Program-made: the position numbers and the translations under genes
The notes under the pieces: model-generated
Told to the model about the DNA's origin: nothing
The model's input: the letters and a program-made list of their open reading frames with translations, nothing else
Databases searched by the model: none
DNA from: Deltaproteobacteria bacterium
GTDB taxonomy: Bacteria > Myxococcota > Myxococcia > Myxococcales > Anaeromyxobacteraceae
Direction: 5' to 3'
Length of the DNA: 64,000 bases
NCBI GenBank assembly: GCA_016214955.1
Contig: JACRMN010000015.1
Coordinates: 186,001 to 250,000, forward strand
Part shown: positions 14,384 to 24,346 of the stretch, one piece after another
Layout of the letters: each line of letters begins with the position of its first letter
How positions within the stretch are numbered: position 1 is the stretch's first letter

Positions 14384-15450
14384 CGCGCGGCCCTCTTCTT
14401 CCCCAGCTTGCGCCCCTGGCCTCCGCGCGCCGGGCCCGGGCCGGGGAAGAGCGTCTTCCCCACCTCGTCGAGCAGCTCGGGGATGCCCTCACCGGTCACC
14501 GCCGAGAGCAGGTACACCTGGCGCGGCCCCTTCTTGCGCTTCGAGAGCGCGCGGCGGAGCTCGGCGGCGGCCTTGCGGGCCTCGGGCACGTCCACCTTGT
14601 TGACGGCCACGATCTGCGGCTTCTGCGCCAGCTCGGGCGAGTAGAGGCGGAGCTCGGCGTTGATGGCGTCGAAGTCGGCCTTGGCGCCGCGTCCCTCGCC
14701 CGGCGCCGCCCCGTCCACCAGGTGCACCAGCACGCGGCAGCGCTCCAGGTGGCGCAGGAACTGGTGGCCCAGGCCCGCCCCCTCGTGGGCCCCCTCGATG
14801 AGCCCGGGGACGTCGGCCACCACGAAGCTCCGCTCGCCGCGCCAGTGCACCACCCCCAGGTTGGGCACCAGGGTGGTGAAGGGGTAGTCGGCGATCCGGG
14901 GCCGGGCCCGGCTGATGCGGGAGATGAGGGTGGACTTGCCGGCGTTGGGGTAGCCGACGATGCCCACGTCGGCCAGGAGCTTGAGCTCGAGCTGCAGCTC
15001 CCGCTCCTCGCCGTCGGTGCCCGGCTCGGCATAGCGGGGCGCCTGGTTGGTGCTGGTGGCGAAGTTCATGTTGCCGAGGCCGCCCTTGCCCCCCTTGGCG
15101 ATCACCAGGCGCTGGCCGGGCTCGGAGAGGTCGGCGATGCGCTCGCCAGAGACGGCGTCCTTCACCACCGTGCCCGGCGGGACGCGGAGCACCAGGTGCT
15201 CGCCGTCGGCGCCGTTGCAGTCGCTCCCCATGCCGTGCTGCCCGCTCCTGGCCTTGTGCTCGCGGACGAAGCGGTAGTCGAGCAGCGTGGCCAGCTGCGG
15301 ATCCACCGCCAGCACCACGTCGCCGCCGTTGCCGCCGTCGCCGCCGGCCGGGCCGCCGCGGGGGATGAACTTCTCCCGGCGCCAGGCGATGGCGCCGTCG
15401 CCGCCGTCGCCGGCCTTGACCCGGATGCGGACCTCGTCGACGAACTTCAT
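14380..15450 (-). CDS. obgE: GTPase ObgE/CgtA, 50S assembly factor
   Basis: 356 residues from ATG 15450; an in-frame extension upstream would run into the rpmA spacer hairpin and is not family-like. The Gly-rich Obg domain starts [19 protein letters not shown] and contains the repeated GGxGG(D/N) turns. The G domain carries [11 protein letters not shown] (G1), TTLVPNLG (G2), [10 protein letters not shown] (G3), NKVD (G4) and LSAVTGEGI (G5). It couples GTP hydrolysis to large-subunit maturation. Gene order rplU-rpmA-obgE is the common bacterial arrangement. A strong hairpin lies in the 94-nt spacer before it. Confidence 0.98.
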   Translation of the reverse strand: MKFVDEVRIRVKAGDGGDGAIAWRREKFIPRGGPAGGDGGNGGDVVLAVDPQLATLLDYRFVREHKARSGQHGMGSDCNGADGEHLVLRVPPGTVVKDAVSGERIADLSEPGQRLVIAKGGKGGLGNMNFATSTNQAPRYAEPGTDGEERELQLELKLLADVGIVGYPNAGKSTLISRISRARPRIADYPFTTLVPNLGVVHWRGERSFVVADVPGLIEGAHEGAGLGHQFLRHLERCRVLVHLVDGAAPGEGRGAKADFDAINAELRLYSPELAQKPQIVAVNKVDVPEARKAAAELRRALSKRKKGPRQVYLLSAVTGEGIPELLDEVGKTLFPGPGPARGGQGRKLGKKRAAR

Positions 15451-15491
15451 CCCGTCACCTGGCTCTCGCTGCGAAGGGTCCGGAAACACGA

Positions 15492-15520
15492 ACGCCGCGC
15501 GGCCCGGAGGCCCGCGGCGT
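15492..15520 (-). terminator. Strong hairpin between rpmA and obgE, candidate attenuator
   Basis: ACGCCGCG (15492-15499) pairs perfectly with CGCGGCGT (15513-15520), and inside it GGCC pairs with GGCC across a CGGA loop. On the minus strand it is followed by a weak T-rich stretch (TTCGTGTTT). It lies inside an operon, so it would more plausibly lower obgE expression or act as an mRNA processing barrier than end all transcription. Confidence 0.5.
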
Positions 15521-15544
15521 CGCACGTGCCGGATGTGGAGGCCG

Positions 15545-15802
15545 TCAGGCCTTGGGCACGATGGAGACGACGCGCCGGTCGCCGCGGGTCTTGGAGTACT
15601 TCACGGTCCCGTCCACCAGCGCGAAGAGCGTGAAGTCCTTGCCCATGCCGACGTTCTGGCCGGGGTGGACCTTGGTGCCGAGCTGGCGGACCAGGATGTT
15701 GCCGGCCACCACGTTCTCGGAGCCGTACACCTTGACGCCGCGTCGCTGCCCGGCCGAGTCGCGGCCGTTGCGGGAAGAGCCCTGTCCCTTTTTGTGAGCC
15801 AT
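15545..15802 (-). CDS. rpmA: 50S ribosomal protein L27
   Basis: 85 residues. The start [16 protein letters not shown] is the conserved L27 N-terminus that reaches toward the peptidyl-transferase centre; [19 protein letters not shown] and [11 protein letters not shown] follow as expected. There is no N-terminal cleaved extension as in Firmicutes. It lies 12 nt after rplU and is followed by a hairpin and obgE. Confidence 0.99.
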   Translation of the reverse strand: MAHKKGQGSSRNGRDSAGQRRGVKVYGSENVVAGNILVRQLGTKVHPGQNVGMGKDFTLFALVDGTVKYSKTRGDRRVVSIVPKA

Positions 15803-15814
15803 GTGTCCCTCGTC

Positions 15815-16120
15815 CTAGCCGCGCACCGCGGTGATCTCGATCTCGGTGAAGGGCTGCCGGTGGCCGCGCTTCTTGGTCCAGCCCTCCTTCTTCTTCCGGA
15901 AGTGGACCACCTTCTTGTGCTTGCCCTGGGCCACGATCTGGCCCTCGACGGCAGCGCCGGCCACGGCGGGCTTGCCCACCTTGGCTTCGCCCTCGCCGCC
16001 GACGAGCAGCGCCTCGAAGGTCAGCTTGGCGCCGACCTCGCCGTCGAGCTTCTCGACCTTGACCTTGTCGCCCTGCGCGACGCGATACTGCTTTCCGCCG
16101 GTCTGGATCACCGCGTACAT
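15815..16120 (-). CDS. rplU: 50S ribosomal protein L21
   Basis: 101 residues. The start [18 protein letters not shown] and the C-terminal [21 protein letters not shown] signature with its GHRQ loop are diagnostic of L21, which binds 23S rRNA next to L20. First gene of the rplU-rpmA-obgE operon, with GGAG ten bases before the ATG. Its leader of about 137 nt contains four copies of a 17-bp repeat and a well-formed sigma-70 promoter, each listed separately. Confidence 0.99.
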   Translation of the reverse strand: MYAVIQTGGKQYRVAQGDKVKVEKLDGEVGAKLTFEALLVGGEGEAKVGKPAVAGAAVEGQIVAQGKHKKVVHFRKKKEGWTKKRGHRQPFTEIEITAVRG

Positions 16121-16130
16121 CGGCTGCTCC

Positions 16131-16197
16131 TTGCTGAAGAGGCCGTGTTGCTGAAGAGGCCGTATGCTGAAAAAGCCGTGTTGCTGAGAATGCCGTG
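16131..16197. repeat. Four tandem copies of a 17-bp repeat in the rplU leader
   Basis: Plus-strand units are TTGCTGAAGAGGCCGTG (16131-16147), TTGCTGAAGAGGCCGTA (16148-16164), TGCTGAAAAAGCCGTG (16165-16180, one base short) and TTGCTGAGAATGCCGTG (16181-16197). They end 10 bases before the rplU ATG, inside the transcribed leader. No long pairing arms are evident beyond GGCC/GGCC contacts between units. Function unknown. Confidence 0.85.
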
Positions 16198-16263
16198 GGC
16201 CCTTTGCTGGCGCGGGCTCGAGCGCGATACGCGCGTGCCCACCCGGACCTCCGGGAGGCGGGG

Positions 16264-16293
16264 GATATACGATCGGCCCCTTGCTCCTGTCAA
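16264..16293 (-). promoter_or_regulatory. Sigma-70 promoter for rplU-rpmA-obgE
   Basis: On the minus strand a perfect TTGACA (16288-16293) is followed after 18 bases by TATATC (16264-16269). The predicted start near 16257 gives a leader of about 137 nt that includes the 17-bp repeats. The spacing and a perfect -35 make this the best promoter in the window. Confidence 0.65.
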
Positions 16294-16445
16294 GGATTCC
16301 CGGCCCTTGCGGCCGGCCGGCGGGGTGCCGGACGACACCCCCTCCCGGACCCGGCCCCGGGGCACCTCGTTCCCCCTGGGGGCGAGGCGCCGGGCCGGAG
16401 CTCCTCCCCCCCGGCGCGGGGTCGAAGGGCGACCAGGCCCGGGCG
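16294..16445. other. Non-coding stretch between the DUF1232 gene and the rplU promoter
   Basis: No gene is seen. Two hairpins can form: GGGGTG (16322-16327) with CACCCC (16336-16341), and GGCACCTCG with CGAGGCGCC around a C5/G5 inner stem (16361-16391). Either could end the minus-strand operon upstream, but neither has a T tract. GGTGCCGGAC at 16324-16333 matches the core of the repeat array at 57646-57719. Confidence 0.4.
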
Positions 16446-16910
16446 CTACAGCCCGTACCGCCCCGCCGTGAGCCCCTTCCAGGCGCAGTAGGCGCGGAGC
16501 TGCTGCTTCACGGTGCGCCAGGCGACGGCCAGCACCACAAGGTCGTCGGTCCAGCCCACCGGGACGAGGAAGTCGGGGATGAGGTCCACCGGCGAGACCA
16601 CGTAGGCGAGCGCCGCCGCCAGGATGGCCACCGCGCTCCAGGGGATCTCGCGGTAGGCGCCGCTGCGCCAGTCGCGGAGCGCAGCGGCCAGGAGCCTCAC
16701 CTGCAGCACCAGCTGCAGCGGCGCGAAGCGCACGTACCAGGGCGGCCTCTCGGCGAAGCGCTCGCCCTGGGCGGCGCGATCGCCCAGGGACTCCACCGTC
16801 ACGTCGCGGGCGTGGTCGGCGAGCTCGCGGGCGGCGGCGTCGCGGCAGGGGCGGCAGCGGGCGTTGGAGCCCTCGGCCTTGCCGCAGGCCGGGCAGATCC
16901 GGGTGGCCAT
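16446..16910 (-). CDS. DUF1232 (YkvA-like) membrane protein with N-terminal zinc ribbon
   Basis: 154 residues. CPAC and CRPC at about 6-22 form a short zinc ribbon. The DUF1232 core is at about 88-140: a membrane helix ([15 protein letters not shown]) running into the family hallmark [18 protein letters not shown]. Biochemical function of the family is not established. It starts 9 nt after mtnA and is the last gene of the gat run, with candidate terminator hairpins beyond it. Confidence 0.85.
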   Translation of the reverse strand: MATRICPACGKAEGSNARCRPCRDAAARELADHARDVTVESLGDRAAQGERFAERPPWYVRFAPLQLVLQVRLLAAALRDWRSGAYREIPWSAVAILAAALAYVVSPVDLIPDFLVPVGWTDDLVVLAVAWRTVKQQLRAYCAWKGLTAGRYGL

Positions 16911-16919
16911 CCCCTGATT

Positions 16920-17929
<1,010 letters not shown>

Positions 17930-17933
<4 letters not shown>

Positions 17934-18148
17934 GGCTCGCGCCTCGGGCCCAGCTTGCCGGTGGCGCGCAGGGCGAAGTAGAGGGCCGCACCCGCCGAGG
18001 CCAGCGCCATGCCGTGGCGTCCCTCGGTGGCGGTGGCCGCGGCCAGGGCCGCCATGGCCACCGCCGCGACCCACAGGAAGACGCGGGAGGGGCCTCCGGC
18101 CGAGCCGGCGCCTGCGGGTCCCGCGCCCCATCCGGCCCAGCGCGCCAT
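17930..18148 (-). CDS. Small membrane protein of unknown function
   Basis: 72 residues, predicted to have two membrane segments ([18 protein letters not shown] and [19 protein letters not shown]) and a basic C-terminus. The start ATG overlaps the gatB stop by one base (TGATG), and its own stop overlaps the mtnA ATG by four, so it fills the space between them exactly, the main evidence that it is a real gene. Family not recognised. Confidence 0.6.
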
Positions 18149-19602
18149 CAGCCCTCCAGCCGCTTCTGCAGGAGCGCGTTCACCACCGCCGGGTTCCCCT
18201 TGCCCTTCATCTCCTTCATCACCTGGCCCACGAAGAAACCCATGAGCTTCTTGTTGCCTGCCCGGTACCGCTCCACCTCGCCCGGGCTGCGCGCCAGCAC
18301 CGCGTCCACGGCGGCCTCGATGGCCCCCTGGTCCGACACCTGGGCCAGGCCCTTCTCCTGCACCACCGCGGCCGGCGCGGCGCCGGTGCGGAAGGCCTCC
18401 TCCAGCGCCTGCTTGGCACCCGGCCCGCCGACGGTGCCGGCGGCCACCAGCCCGAGCAGCTCGGCCAGCCCCTCGGGCCGCAGCTTCCAGGAGGGGGGCG
18501 CCAGCCCGCTCTCGTTGGCGAGGCGCGCCACCTCGCCGTTCATCCAGTTGGCGGCCCGCTTGGCGGCCTCGGGGGTCCGGCCGTGCCGCGCCAGCACCTC
18601 CTCGAAGTAGTCGGCCACCTGCCGCTCGGCGGTGAGCAGCGCGGCGTCGGCGGCCGGCAGCGAGAGCTCCCGCACGTAGCGCCGCTCCCGCGCCTGCGGC
18701 AGCTCCGGCAGGGCGCGCCGCTGCTCCTCGACGAAGGCCTCCTCCACCCGCACCGGCGGCAGGTCGGGCTCGGGGAAGTAGCGGTAGTCGTGGGCGTCCT
18801 CCTTGGAGCGCATGGCCCGGGTCTCTCCGCGATCCGGGTCGAAGAGCCGCGTCTCCTGCTCCACCCTGCCGCCCGCCTCCACGATCTCCACCTGGCGCCG
18901 CACCTCGTAGTCCACCGCCTGGCGCAGGAAGCGGAACGAGTTCATGTTCTTGATCTCGCAACGTTGGCCCAGCTTCTCCGCGCCGCGCGGCTTCACGCTG
19001 ACGTTGGCGTCGCAGCGGAACGAGCCCTCCTCCAGGTTGCCGTCGTTCACGCCCAGCCACACCAGCAGCCGCCGCAGCTCCTTCAGGTACTCGACCGCCT
19101 CGTCCACCGAGCGCAGGTCCGGCTCGGAGACGATCTCCAGGAGCGGCACGCCGGCGCGGTTGAGGTCCACGCCCGAGGAGCCGTCGGCGGCCAGGCCGTG
19201 CACGTTCTTGCCGGCGTCCTCCTCCATGTGGATGCGGGTGAGCCGCACCCGCTTCTCCGCGCCGCCCACGGTGATGTCGAGCCCGCCGCCCTCGCAGATG
19301 GGCAGCTCGTACTGCGAGATCTGGTAGCCCTTGGGGAGGTCCGGGTAGAAGTAGTTCTTGCGGGCCCAGACGCTGCGCGGGCGGACGGAGCAGCCCAGCG
19401 CCAGGCCGGTGCGCACCGCCATCTCCACCACCCGCCGGTTGAGCGACGGCAGCACGCCGGGCAGGCCCAGGCACACCGGGCAGACGTGGGCGTTGGGCTC
19501 GGCGCCGAAGGCCGTGGAGCAGCCGCAGAAGATCTTGCTGCGGGTGAGCAGCTGGGCGTGGACCTCCAGCCCCAGCACCACGTCGTGGTCGGACACGGCC
19601 AT
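18148..19602 (-). CDS. gatB: Asp-tRNA(Asn)/Glu-tRNA(Gln) amidotransferase subunit B
   Basis: 484 residues, normal length. Together with GatA and GatC it converts mischarged Asp-tRNA-Asn and/or Glu-tRNA-Gln. Seen: [18 protein letters not shown] at residues 10-27, [35 protein letters not shown], and [12 protein letters not shown], all GatB kinase-domain signatures, with the C-terminal YqeY-like tail ([20 protein letters not shown]). The cradle and tail domains are complete. Separated from gatA by a small membrane gene. Confidence 0.98.
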   Translation of the reverse strand: MAVSDHDVVLGLEVHAQLLTRSKIFCGCSTAFGAEPNAHVCPVCLGLPGVLPSLNRRVVEMAVRTGLALGCSVRPRSVWARKNYFYPDLPKGYQISQYELPICEGGGLDITVGGAEKRVRLTRIHMEEDAGKNVHGLAADGSSGVDLNRAGVPLLEIVSEPDLRSVDEAVEYLKELRRLLVWLGVNDGNLEEGSFRCDANVSVKPRGAEKLGQRCEIKNMNSFRFLRQAVDYEVRRQVEIVEAGGRVEQETRLFDPDRGETRAMRSKEDAHDYRYFPEPDLPPVRVEEAFVEEQRRALPELPQARERRYVRELSLPAADAALLTAERQVADYFEEVLARHGRTPEAAKRAANWMNGEVARLANESGLAPPSWKLRPEGLAELLGLVAAGTVGGPGAKQALEEAFRTGAAPAAVVQEKGLAQVSDQGAIEAAVDAVLARSPGEVERYRAGNKKLMGFFVGQVMKEMKGKGNPAVVNALLQKRLEG

Positions 19603-20064
19603 CTAGCGCACCACCCCGCCCGGAGGCGGCCTGTCTGCGGAGAGCCGCTCCCAGGCGGCCTCCGTGGGGTAGAGGGCCAAGAGCGCCACCATGTCCACCG
19701 CGTAGATCCCCAGCAGCCGAGCGTCGTGGGTGAGCAGGTGGGCCACCAGCGTGAACAGCGCCGGCCCCTCGCAGAGCGCCCAGCCGATCACCATCCGCAC
19801 CAGCGCCAGCGCCGCGGGCCGGCCGCCGGCCTGCCGCGCCGGGATGCGCGGCGGCAGCAGGCGCGAGAGGGCGACGCCCAGCGCCGAGGTGGCGACGGCC
19901 AGGGCGAAGAGGAGCTCCCGCGGCGGGCGCTCCACCTGCGCGTGGAGGTCGAGGGTCAGCTCCATGGCCAGGAAGGCCAGCTGGAAGCCGACCATGGAGC
20001 CCCATACCAGCAGCGCCACCCGGCGCGGGTGCGGGGTCGCGGGGCGCGCCGGTGCCGCCGTCAT
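19603..20064 (-). CDS. Four-helix membrane protein of unknown function between gatA and gatB
   Basis: 153 residues. Hydrophobic segments at about 17-38 ([20 protein letters not shown]), 48-68, 85-108 and 113-133 suggest four membrane helices with short loops. ATG overlaps the gatA stop (ATGA), and its stop is adjacent to the gatB start, so it is co-expressed with the amidotransferase. I recognise no family. The link to tRNA amidation is positional only. Confidence 0.75.
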   Translation of the reverse strand: MTAAPARPATPHPRRVALLVWGSMVGFQLAFLAMELTLDLHAQVERPPRELLFALAVATSALGVALSRLLPPRIPARQAGGRPAALALVRMVIGWALCEGPALFTLVAHLLTHDARLLGIYAVDMVALLALYPTEAAWERLSADRPPPGGVVR

Positions 20065-21530
20065 GCCACCCCCGGCGGCGGCGGCAGCGGGCCCTGCTCC
20101 CGCTCCAGGGCCCGGGCGGCGCGGAGCAGCGTGGCCTCGTCGAAGGGGCGCCCCACGAGCTGCAGCCCCACCGGCAGCCCCTGCTCCGGGTGGAGGCCGC
20201 AGGGGACCGAGAGGCCGGGCAGCGCCGCCAGGTTGGCGGTGATGGTGAAGACGTCGGCCAGGTACATCTGCAGCGGGTCCTCGACCTTCTCGCCCAGCCG
20301 GAAGGCCACGGTGGGCGCCACCGGCCCGGCCACCACGTCACAGCGGGTGAAGGCCTCGTCGAAGTCGCGCCGCACCAGCGTGCGCACCTTCTGGGCCCTC
20401 AGGTAGTAGGCGTCGTAGTAGCCGGCCGAGAGGGCGTAGGTGCCCAGCATGATGCGCCGCTTGGGCTCGGCGCCGAAGCCGCGCGCCCGGGTCTGCTGGT
20501 ACATCTCGCGCAGGCCGCGCGCCGGGGCCCGCAGGCCGAAGCGCACGCCGTCGTAGCGCGCCAGGTTGGAGGAGGCCTCGGCCGGGGCGATGAGGTAGTA
20601 GGCGGCGATGCCGTAGCGCGAGTGGGGAAGCGACACCTCCACCAGCGTGGCCCCCATCCGCTCGTACCGGCGCAGCGCCTCGCGGACCCTCACCTCCACG
20701 CCGGCGTCGAGGCCGCCGGCCAGCCACTCCCGCGGCACGCCGATGCGCAGGCCGCGGGCCCCGCCCTCCAGGCCGGCCAGGTAGTCGTCCACCGGGCGGG
20801 CGCTGGAGGTCATGTCCCGCTCGTCGTGGCCGGCCACCGCCTGCAGCAAGAGGGCGGTGTCGGCCACGGTGCGGGCCAGCGGGCCGGGCTGATCCAGCGA
20901 CGAGGCGAAGGCGATGACGCCGTAGCGCGAGACCCGGCCGTAGGTGGGCTTCAGGCCGACCACGCCGCAGAAGGCGGCCGGCTCGCGGATCGAGCCGCCG
21001 GTGTCGGTGCCCAGCGTGCCCCAGGCCTGGCGGGCCGCCAGCGCCGCGGCGCTGCCGCCCGAGGAGCCGCCCGGCGTGCGGGCCAGGTCCCAGGGGTTGC
21101 GGCAGGGGCCGTAGGCGCTGTTCTCGTTGGACGAGCCCATGGCGAACTCGTCCATGTTGAGCTTGCCGAGGAGCACCGCCCCGGCGGCGCGCAGCCGCTC
21201 CACCACCGCGGCGTCGTAGGGCGGCAGGTAGCCCTCGAGGATGCGCGAGCCGGCGGTGGTCTCGACACCCTCGGTGAGGAAGATGTCCTTCACCGCCAGC
21301 GGCACGCCGTCGAGGGGCGAGAGCCGGGCCCCGCGGGCGGCCCGCTCGTCGGCGGCGGCGGCCGCGGCCCGGGCCTGCTCGGCGGTGACCCGCAGGAAGG
21401 CGCCCACCTGGCCGTCCGTGGCCCGGATGCGCTCCAGCGCCGCGGCGGTGGCTTCGCGGGAGGAGACCTCCCGGGCCGCGAGCGCGCCGGAGAGCGCTCG
21501 CAGGTCGAGCTCCAGGATGGAGGCGCTCAC
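20061..21530 (-). CDS. gatA: Asp-tRNA(Asn)/Glu-tRNA(Gln) amidotransferase subunit A
   Basis: 489 residues from the GTG at 21530, which overlaps the gatC stop. Amidase-signature enzyme that releases ammonia from glutamine for the GatB reaction. The Ser-cisSer-Lys triad is visible: Lys in [12 protein letters not shown], the Gly-Ser loop [10 protein letters not shown] and nucleophile loop [35 protein letters not shown] is another family block. The open frame continues upstream but reads out of frame through gatC, so the longer start is rejected. Confidence 0.98.
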   Translation of the reverse strand: MSASILELDLRALSGALAAREVSSREATAAALERIRATDGQVGAFLRVTAEQARAAAAAADERAARGARLSPLDGVPLAVKDIFLTEGVETTAGSRILEGYLPPYDAAVVERLRAAGAVLLGKLNMDEFAMGSSNENSAYGPCRNPWDLARTPGGSSGGSAAALAARQAWGTLGTDTGGSIREPAAFCGVVGLKPTYGRVSRYGVIAFASSLDQPGPLARTVADTALLLQAVAGHDERDMTSSARPVDDYLAGLEGGARGLRIGVPREWLAGGLDAGVEVRVREALRRYERMGATLVEVSLPHSRYGIAAYYLIAPAEASSNLARYDGVRFGLRAPARGLREMYQQTRARGFGAEPKRRIMLGTYALSAGYYDAYYLRAQKVRTLVRRDFDEAFTRCDVVAGPVAPTVAFRLGEKVEDPLQMYLADVFTITANLAALPGLSVPCGLHPEQGLPVGLQLVGRPFDEATLLRAARALEREQGPLPPPPGVA

Positions 21531-21817
21531 TCGATGATCCTCGGGACCTGGAAGCTGGTGCCGGCTCGCGCCGGGGCCGCCGCCAGGGCGCGGTCGGCCG
21601 GCAGGCCGGGGCGCACCTCGTCGGCCCGCAGCGGCGGGGCGTCGCCGGCCGCCAGGGCGTGGGTCATGGGCTCGACGCCGGAGACGTCGAGGGCCTCGAG
21701 CTGCTTCACGTAGTCGAGGATGGCGGAGAGCTGCCCGGCGAAGAGCGTCTCCTCGGCGGGCGAGAGCTCGAGGCGGGCCAGCGCCGCGATCCGCCGGACC
21801 TCTTCGAGCGAGAGCAT
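21527..21817 (-). CDS. gatC: Asp-tRNA(Asn)/Glu-tRNA(Gln) amidotransferase subunit C
   Basis: 96 residues, the standard length. [19 protein letters not shown] at 5-23 and the C-terminal [20 protein letters not shown] with [10 protein letters not shown] are the GatC pattern. It wraps GatA and stabilises the complex. It lies 6 nt after the zinc-finger gene and overlaps gatA by 4 nt. Confidence 0.97.
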   Translation of the reverse strand: MLSLEEVRRIAALARLELSPAEETLFAGQLSAILDYVKQLEALDVSGVEPMTHALAAGDAPPLRADEVRPGLPADRALAAAPARAGTSFQVPRIIE

Positions 21818-21823
21818 GGCCGC

Positions 21824-22159
21824 CTACCCGGGCTTCGTCTCGTCCTTGAACCAGTTGAGGATGGCGCCCATGATCCCCTTCTGCTGGGGCGCGGCGATGA
21901 TGTCGATCTCGCCCTTGTCGAGGAAGATGCCGCCGCAGGCGAAGCACACCTCGACGTCCATCCCGTGCAGCCGCACCTCCTGCATCTTCATGCCGCACTT
22001 GGGGCAGTGCATGAAGTGCAGGTCGCGGAGCTTCTTGCGCTCGTCGGCGGCCAGCTCCTTCGTCACCTGCTGGGTCAGGCGGCGCTTCTTCTCGGCGTCC
22101 TCCTTGGCGAAGAACTCGTCCTCGGAGCTGGAGGGCTTGGTGGGTCCGCGAACCGGCAT
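21824..22159 (-). CDS. TFIIB-type zinc-finger domain protein
   Basis: 111 residues. CPKC at about 52-55 and [13 protein letters not shown] at about 72-84 form the CxxC-x(16)-CxxCGGxxLD pattern of the small zf-TFIIB domain (Pfam type). The N-terminus is charged and helical ([20 protein letters not shown]). Such proteins are common in myxobacteria but have no settled function; DNA binding is not shown. The gene lies 7 nt after the zinc-ribbon/GYF gene and 6 nt before gatC. Confidence 0.85.
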   Translation of the reverse strand: MPVRGPTKPSSSEDEFFAKEDAEKKRRLTQQVTKELAADERKKLRDLHFMHCPKCGMKMQEVRLHGMDVEVCFACGGIFLDKGEIDIIAAPQQKGIMGAILNWFKDETKPG

Positions 22160-22166
22160 TTTCGTC

Positions 22167-24194
22167 TCACTCCTTCAGGGACTTGATGGCGTTCTGCGCC
22201 GCGACCGCGTCCTCGCCGTCGGGGCTCGCCGCCAGGTAGCGCTCGTAGTACTTCACCGCGTCGGCCCTGCGGCCCTCGTAGCGGTAGGTCTCTGCCAGGC
22301 CCAGCAGCGCGCTCGGGTTCTCGGCGTCGGCGTCCAGCGCCGACTGGAAGCTGGCCTCGGCCGGCGCGTACTGCGACAGCTCCAGGTAGCTCCAGCCGCG
22401 GCCCGCCAGGGCGGCGACGTTCTTGGGTTCGAGGGCCACGGCCTTTCCATAGAGGTCGAGGGCCTGCTTCGCATTGCCCTTGTCGAGGGCCCGCTTGGCC
22501 TGGGTCACCAGGGCCTTGGCGCCGGCGGGCTCGGCCTTGCGGGCGGGCGCCTTCTCGGCCGGCGGTGCCGCCACGGCGGCGGCCGGCTTCGGCTCGGGCG
22601 CCTTCTCGGCGGGCGGGGCGGCGGGCGGCGGCGCGACCTCGACGGGCTTCTGCTCTGCCACCGGCGCGGCCGGAGCCGGAGCCGGGGTGGTCTCGACCGG
22701 CTTCTGCTCGGGGGCGGGGGCGGGGGCGGGGGGCGGAGTCGCAGGCGCAGCCTCGACGGGCTTGTGCTCCACTGCAGGAGCCGGCGCAGGTGCAGGCGCG
22801 GCGGGAGCCGGGGCGGCTGGCGCGGGGGCTGCGGCCGCCGGAGGCGGCGGGCGCGGCAGGTCGCGGAGAACGAACCACCAGCCGGCACCTCCCACCACCG
22901 CGATCACGATGGCGGCGACGGCCAGCGCCGGGCCGAAGCTGCGGCCCTTCTGCGCCGGGCGCAGCGGCTGCTTGTCGATGAAGGTGCCGCCGGTCTGCTG
23001 GTCGGCGGAGGTCCAGGCCGGCTCGGGCGCCGGCTTGCTCGAGACCACCGGCGACTCGCCTTCCCAGGCGGCGGTGGCCCGCAGCGGGGCGGCGGCCGGA
23101 GCCGGGGCCGGCGGCAGTCCCTCGACGGTGGCGGGGTAGCCGAGGTCGGGGCGAGTGTCGCCGGCCGGCGCCGCGTTGGCGAACGGGTCGTCGCGCGGCG
23201 GCACCATCGGCTCGGGGGTGAAGAGGCCGGCGAGCGGCGACTCGGCGGGCGACGGAGGAGGAGGAAGGCCGGCCTCGGTGGTGGCGGGCGCCGCGGTGGG
23301 CGGCTGGAAGGCCGGGAAGTCGAGGGCGGTGTGCGGCGAGGGCGCCTGCTGTGTGGGGAACGCGGCGTCGGTCCGCTGCGGAGGCGGCGCCCGCTGCGCC
23401 GGGAAGGCCAGCTCGGTCCTGGGCGTGGCGGGCGCCTTCTGCGCCGGGAAGTCCACCTCGGTCCTGGGCGTGGCGGGCACCTTCTGCGCCGGGAAGTCCA
23501 CCTCGGTCCTGGGCGTGGCGGGCACCTTCTGCGCCGGGAAGTCCACCTCGGTCCTGGGCTGCGCCGGGAAGGCCACCTCGGTCCTGGGCGCGGCGGGCGC
23601 CTTCTGCGCCGGGAAGGCGATCTCCGTCCGCGGGGCCGGGGGAGGAGGAGGGAAGGCCTGATCGGTCCTGGACGGCGGCGGCGGGGTGCCCGGCCCGGGG
23701 AACACCGCGGCGGGGAACTGGACCGCGGTGGGCTGCGCCGGCGGCGTGCGCGAGGCCCGCTCGGCCGCCTCGACGACCGCGAAGAAGCTCTGCAGCTCGG
23801 AGATGGCTCCCAGCCGGCGCCAGGGCTCCGTACCCCGGGCGATCTCGTCCTCGCGGTGGGCCTTGCGCTCCACGATCCAGCGGTGGAGCGTGGTCATGTC
23901 GCGGAAGGCGTAGGTCTGGCCGGAGGGCTGCCGCAGGGTCCAGCCGCTGCGCTCGCTCTCCGCCTTGACCGCCTGCGCCGCGGCCTGCACAGCCGCCGCG
24001 CGCTGGGCGTCGGCCGCCGAGACCGCCCCGGCCGCCCCGGCCTCGTCGTTGACCGGGAGCGTCACGACGAGCGCCTTCTTCTTCACCTTGAAGAGGTGCC
24101 CGCAGTTGGAGCAGCGCACGGTCAGGCCCTGCTCCCCGACCTGGTCGTCGGAGAACACGTACTGGGCTCGGCAGCGCTCGCAGCGGACTTCCAT
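22167..24194 (-). CDS. Zinc-ribbon / GYF-like / transmembrane / TPR protein
   Basis: 675 residues. Order: MJ0042-type zinc ribbon (C5, C8, C28, C31); a GYF-2-like domain at about 81-145 (SGWTLRQPSGQTYAFRDM, TTLHRWIVERK); a Pro-rich linker with 15-residue repeats of the form TPRTEVDFPAQKVPA at about 185-265; a membrane helix at about 424-444 (AVAAIVIAVVGGAGWWFVL); a Pro/Ala linker; and TPR motifs at about 555-675. Zinc ribbon plus GYF plus one helix recalls GltJ of the Myxococcus gliding machinery (family knowledge), which has TonB-type ends instead of TPRs. No other gliding gene is nearby, so the role here is open. Confidence 0.8.
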   Translation of the reverse strand: MEVRCERCRAQYVFSDDQVGEQGLTVRCSNCGHLFKVKKKALVVTLPVNDEAGAAGAVSAADAQRAAAVQAAAQAVKAESERSGWTLRQPSGQTYAFRDMTTLHRWIVERKAHREDEIARGTEPWRRLGAISELQSFFAVVEAAERASRTPPAQPTAVQFPAAVFPGPGTPPPPSRTDQAFPPPPPAPRTEIAFPAQKAPAAPRTEVAFPAQPRTEVDFPAQKVPATPRTEVDFPAQKVPATPRTEVDFPAQKAPATPRTELAFPAQRAPPPQRTDAAFPTQQAPSPHTALDFPAFQPPTAAPATTEAGLPPPPSPAESPLAGLFTPEPMVPPRDDPFANAAPAGDTRPDLGYPATVEGLPPAPAPAAAPLRATAAWEGESPVVSSKPAPEPAWTSADQQTGGTFIDKQPLRPAQKGRSFGPALAVAAIVIAVVGGAGWWFVLRDLPRPPPPAAAAPAPAAPAPAAPAPAPAPAVEHKPVEAAPATPPPAPAPAPEQKPVETTPAPAPAAPVAEQKPVEVAPPPAAPPAEKAPEPKPAAAVAAPPAEKAPARKAEPAGAKALVTQAKRALDKGNAKQALDLYGKAVALEPKNVAALAGRGWSYLELSQYAPAEASFQSALDADAENPSALLGLAETYRYEGRRADAVKYYERYLAASPDGEDAVAAQNAIKSLKE
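23396..23640. repeat. 45-bp in-frame tandem repeats inside the zinc-ribbon/GYF gene
   Basis: The segment repeats a 45-bp unit encoding PRTEVDFPAQK plus a short Ala/Pro spacer, with two copies near 23450-23540 essentially identical. One copy lacks 30 bp (near 23560), so the next PRTE follows directly, which looks like recent slippage or recombination. All length changes keep the reading frame. Confidence 0.85.
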
Positions 24195-24260
24195 GATCGG
24201 ACCCGGGAACCTATCCCCCGTGCGGGATTCTACGCAAGAGAACAGGCTGGACCCGAAAAA

Positions 24261-24288
24261 TTGACCCGACTCCCCCCCCCGATATCCT
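24261..24288 (+). promoter_or_regulatory. Candidate sigma-70 promoter for ftsK
   Basis: TTGACC (24261-24266) and TATCCT (24283-24288) are 16 bases apart and lie 59 bases before the ftsK ATG. The spacer contains a run of nine C. The divergent minus-strand operon (zinc-ribbon/GYF to DUF1232) must start from the same 152-bp spacer; I see no clear promoter for it. Confidence 0.45.
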
Positions 24289-24346
24289 CGGCTAGCACGG
24301 GCGCTCCACGCGCCTACAGGCCTTTCGCGAGAGGACTTTTCGGGAC

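Noticed and set aside
16131-16197. CRISPR-like array in the rplU leader
   Set aside because: Units are contiguous with no spacers and no cas gene is near.
20061-21998. 645-residue GatA
   Set aside because: The extension overlaps gatC in another frame and lacks family similarity.
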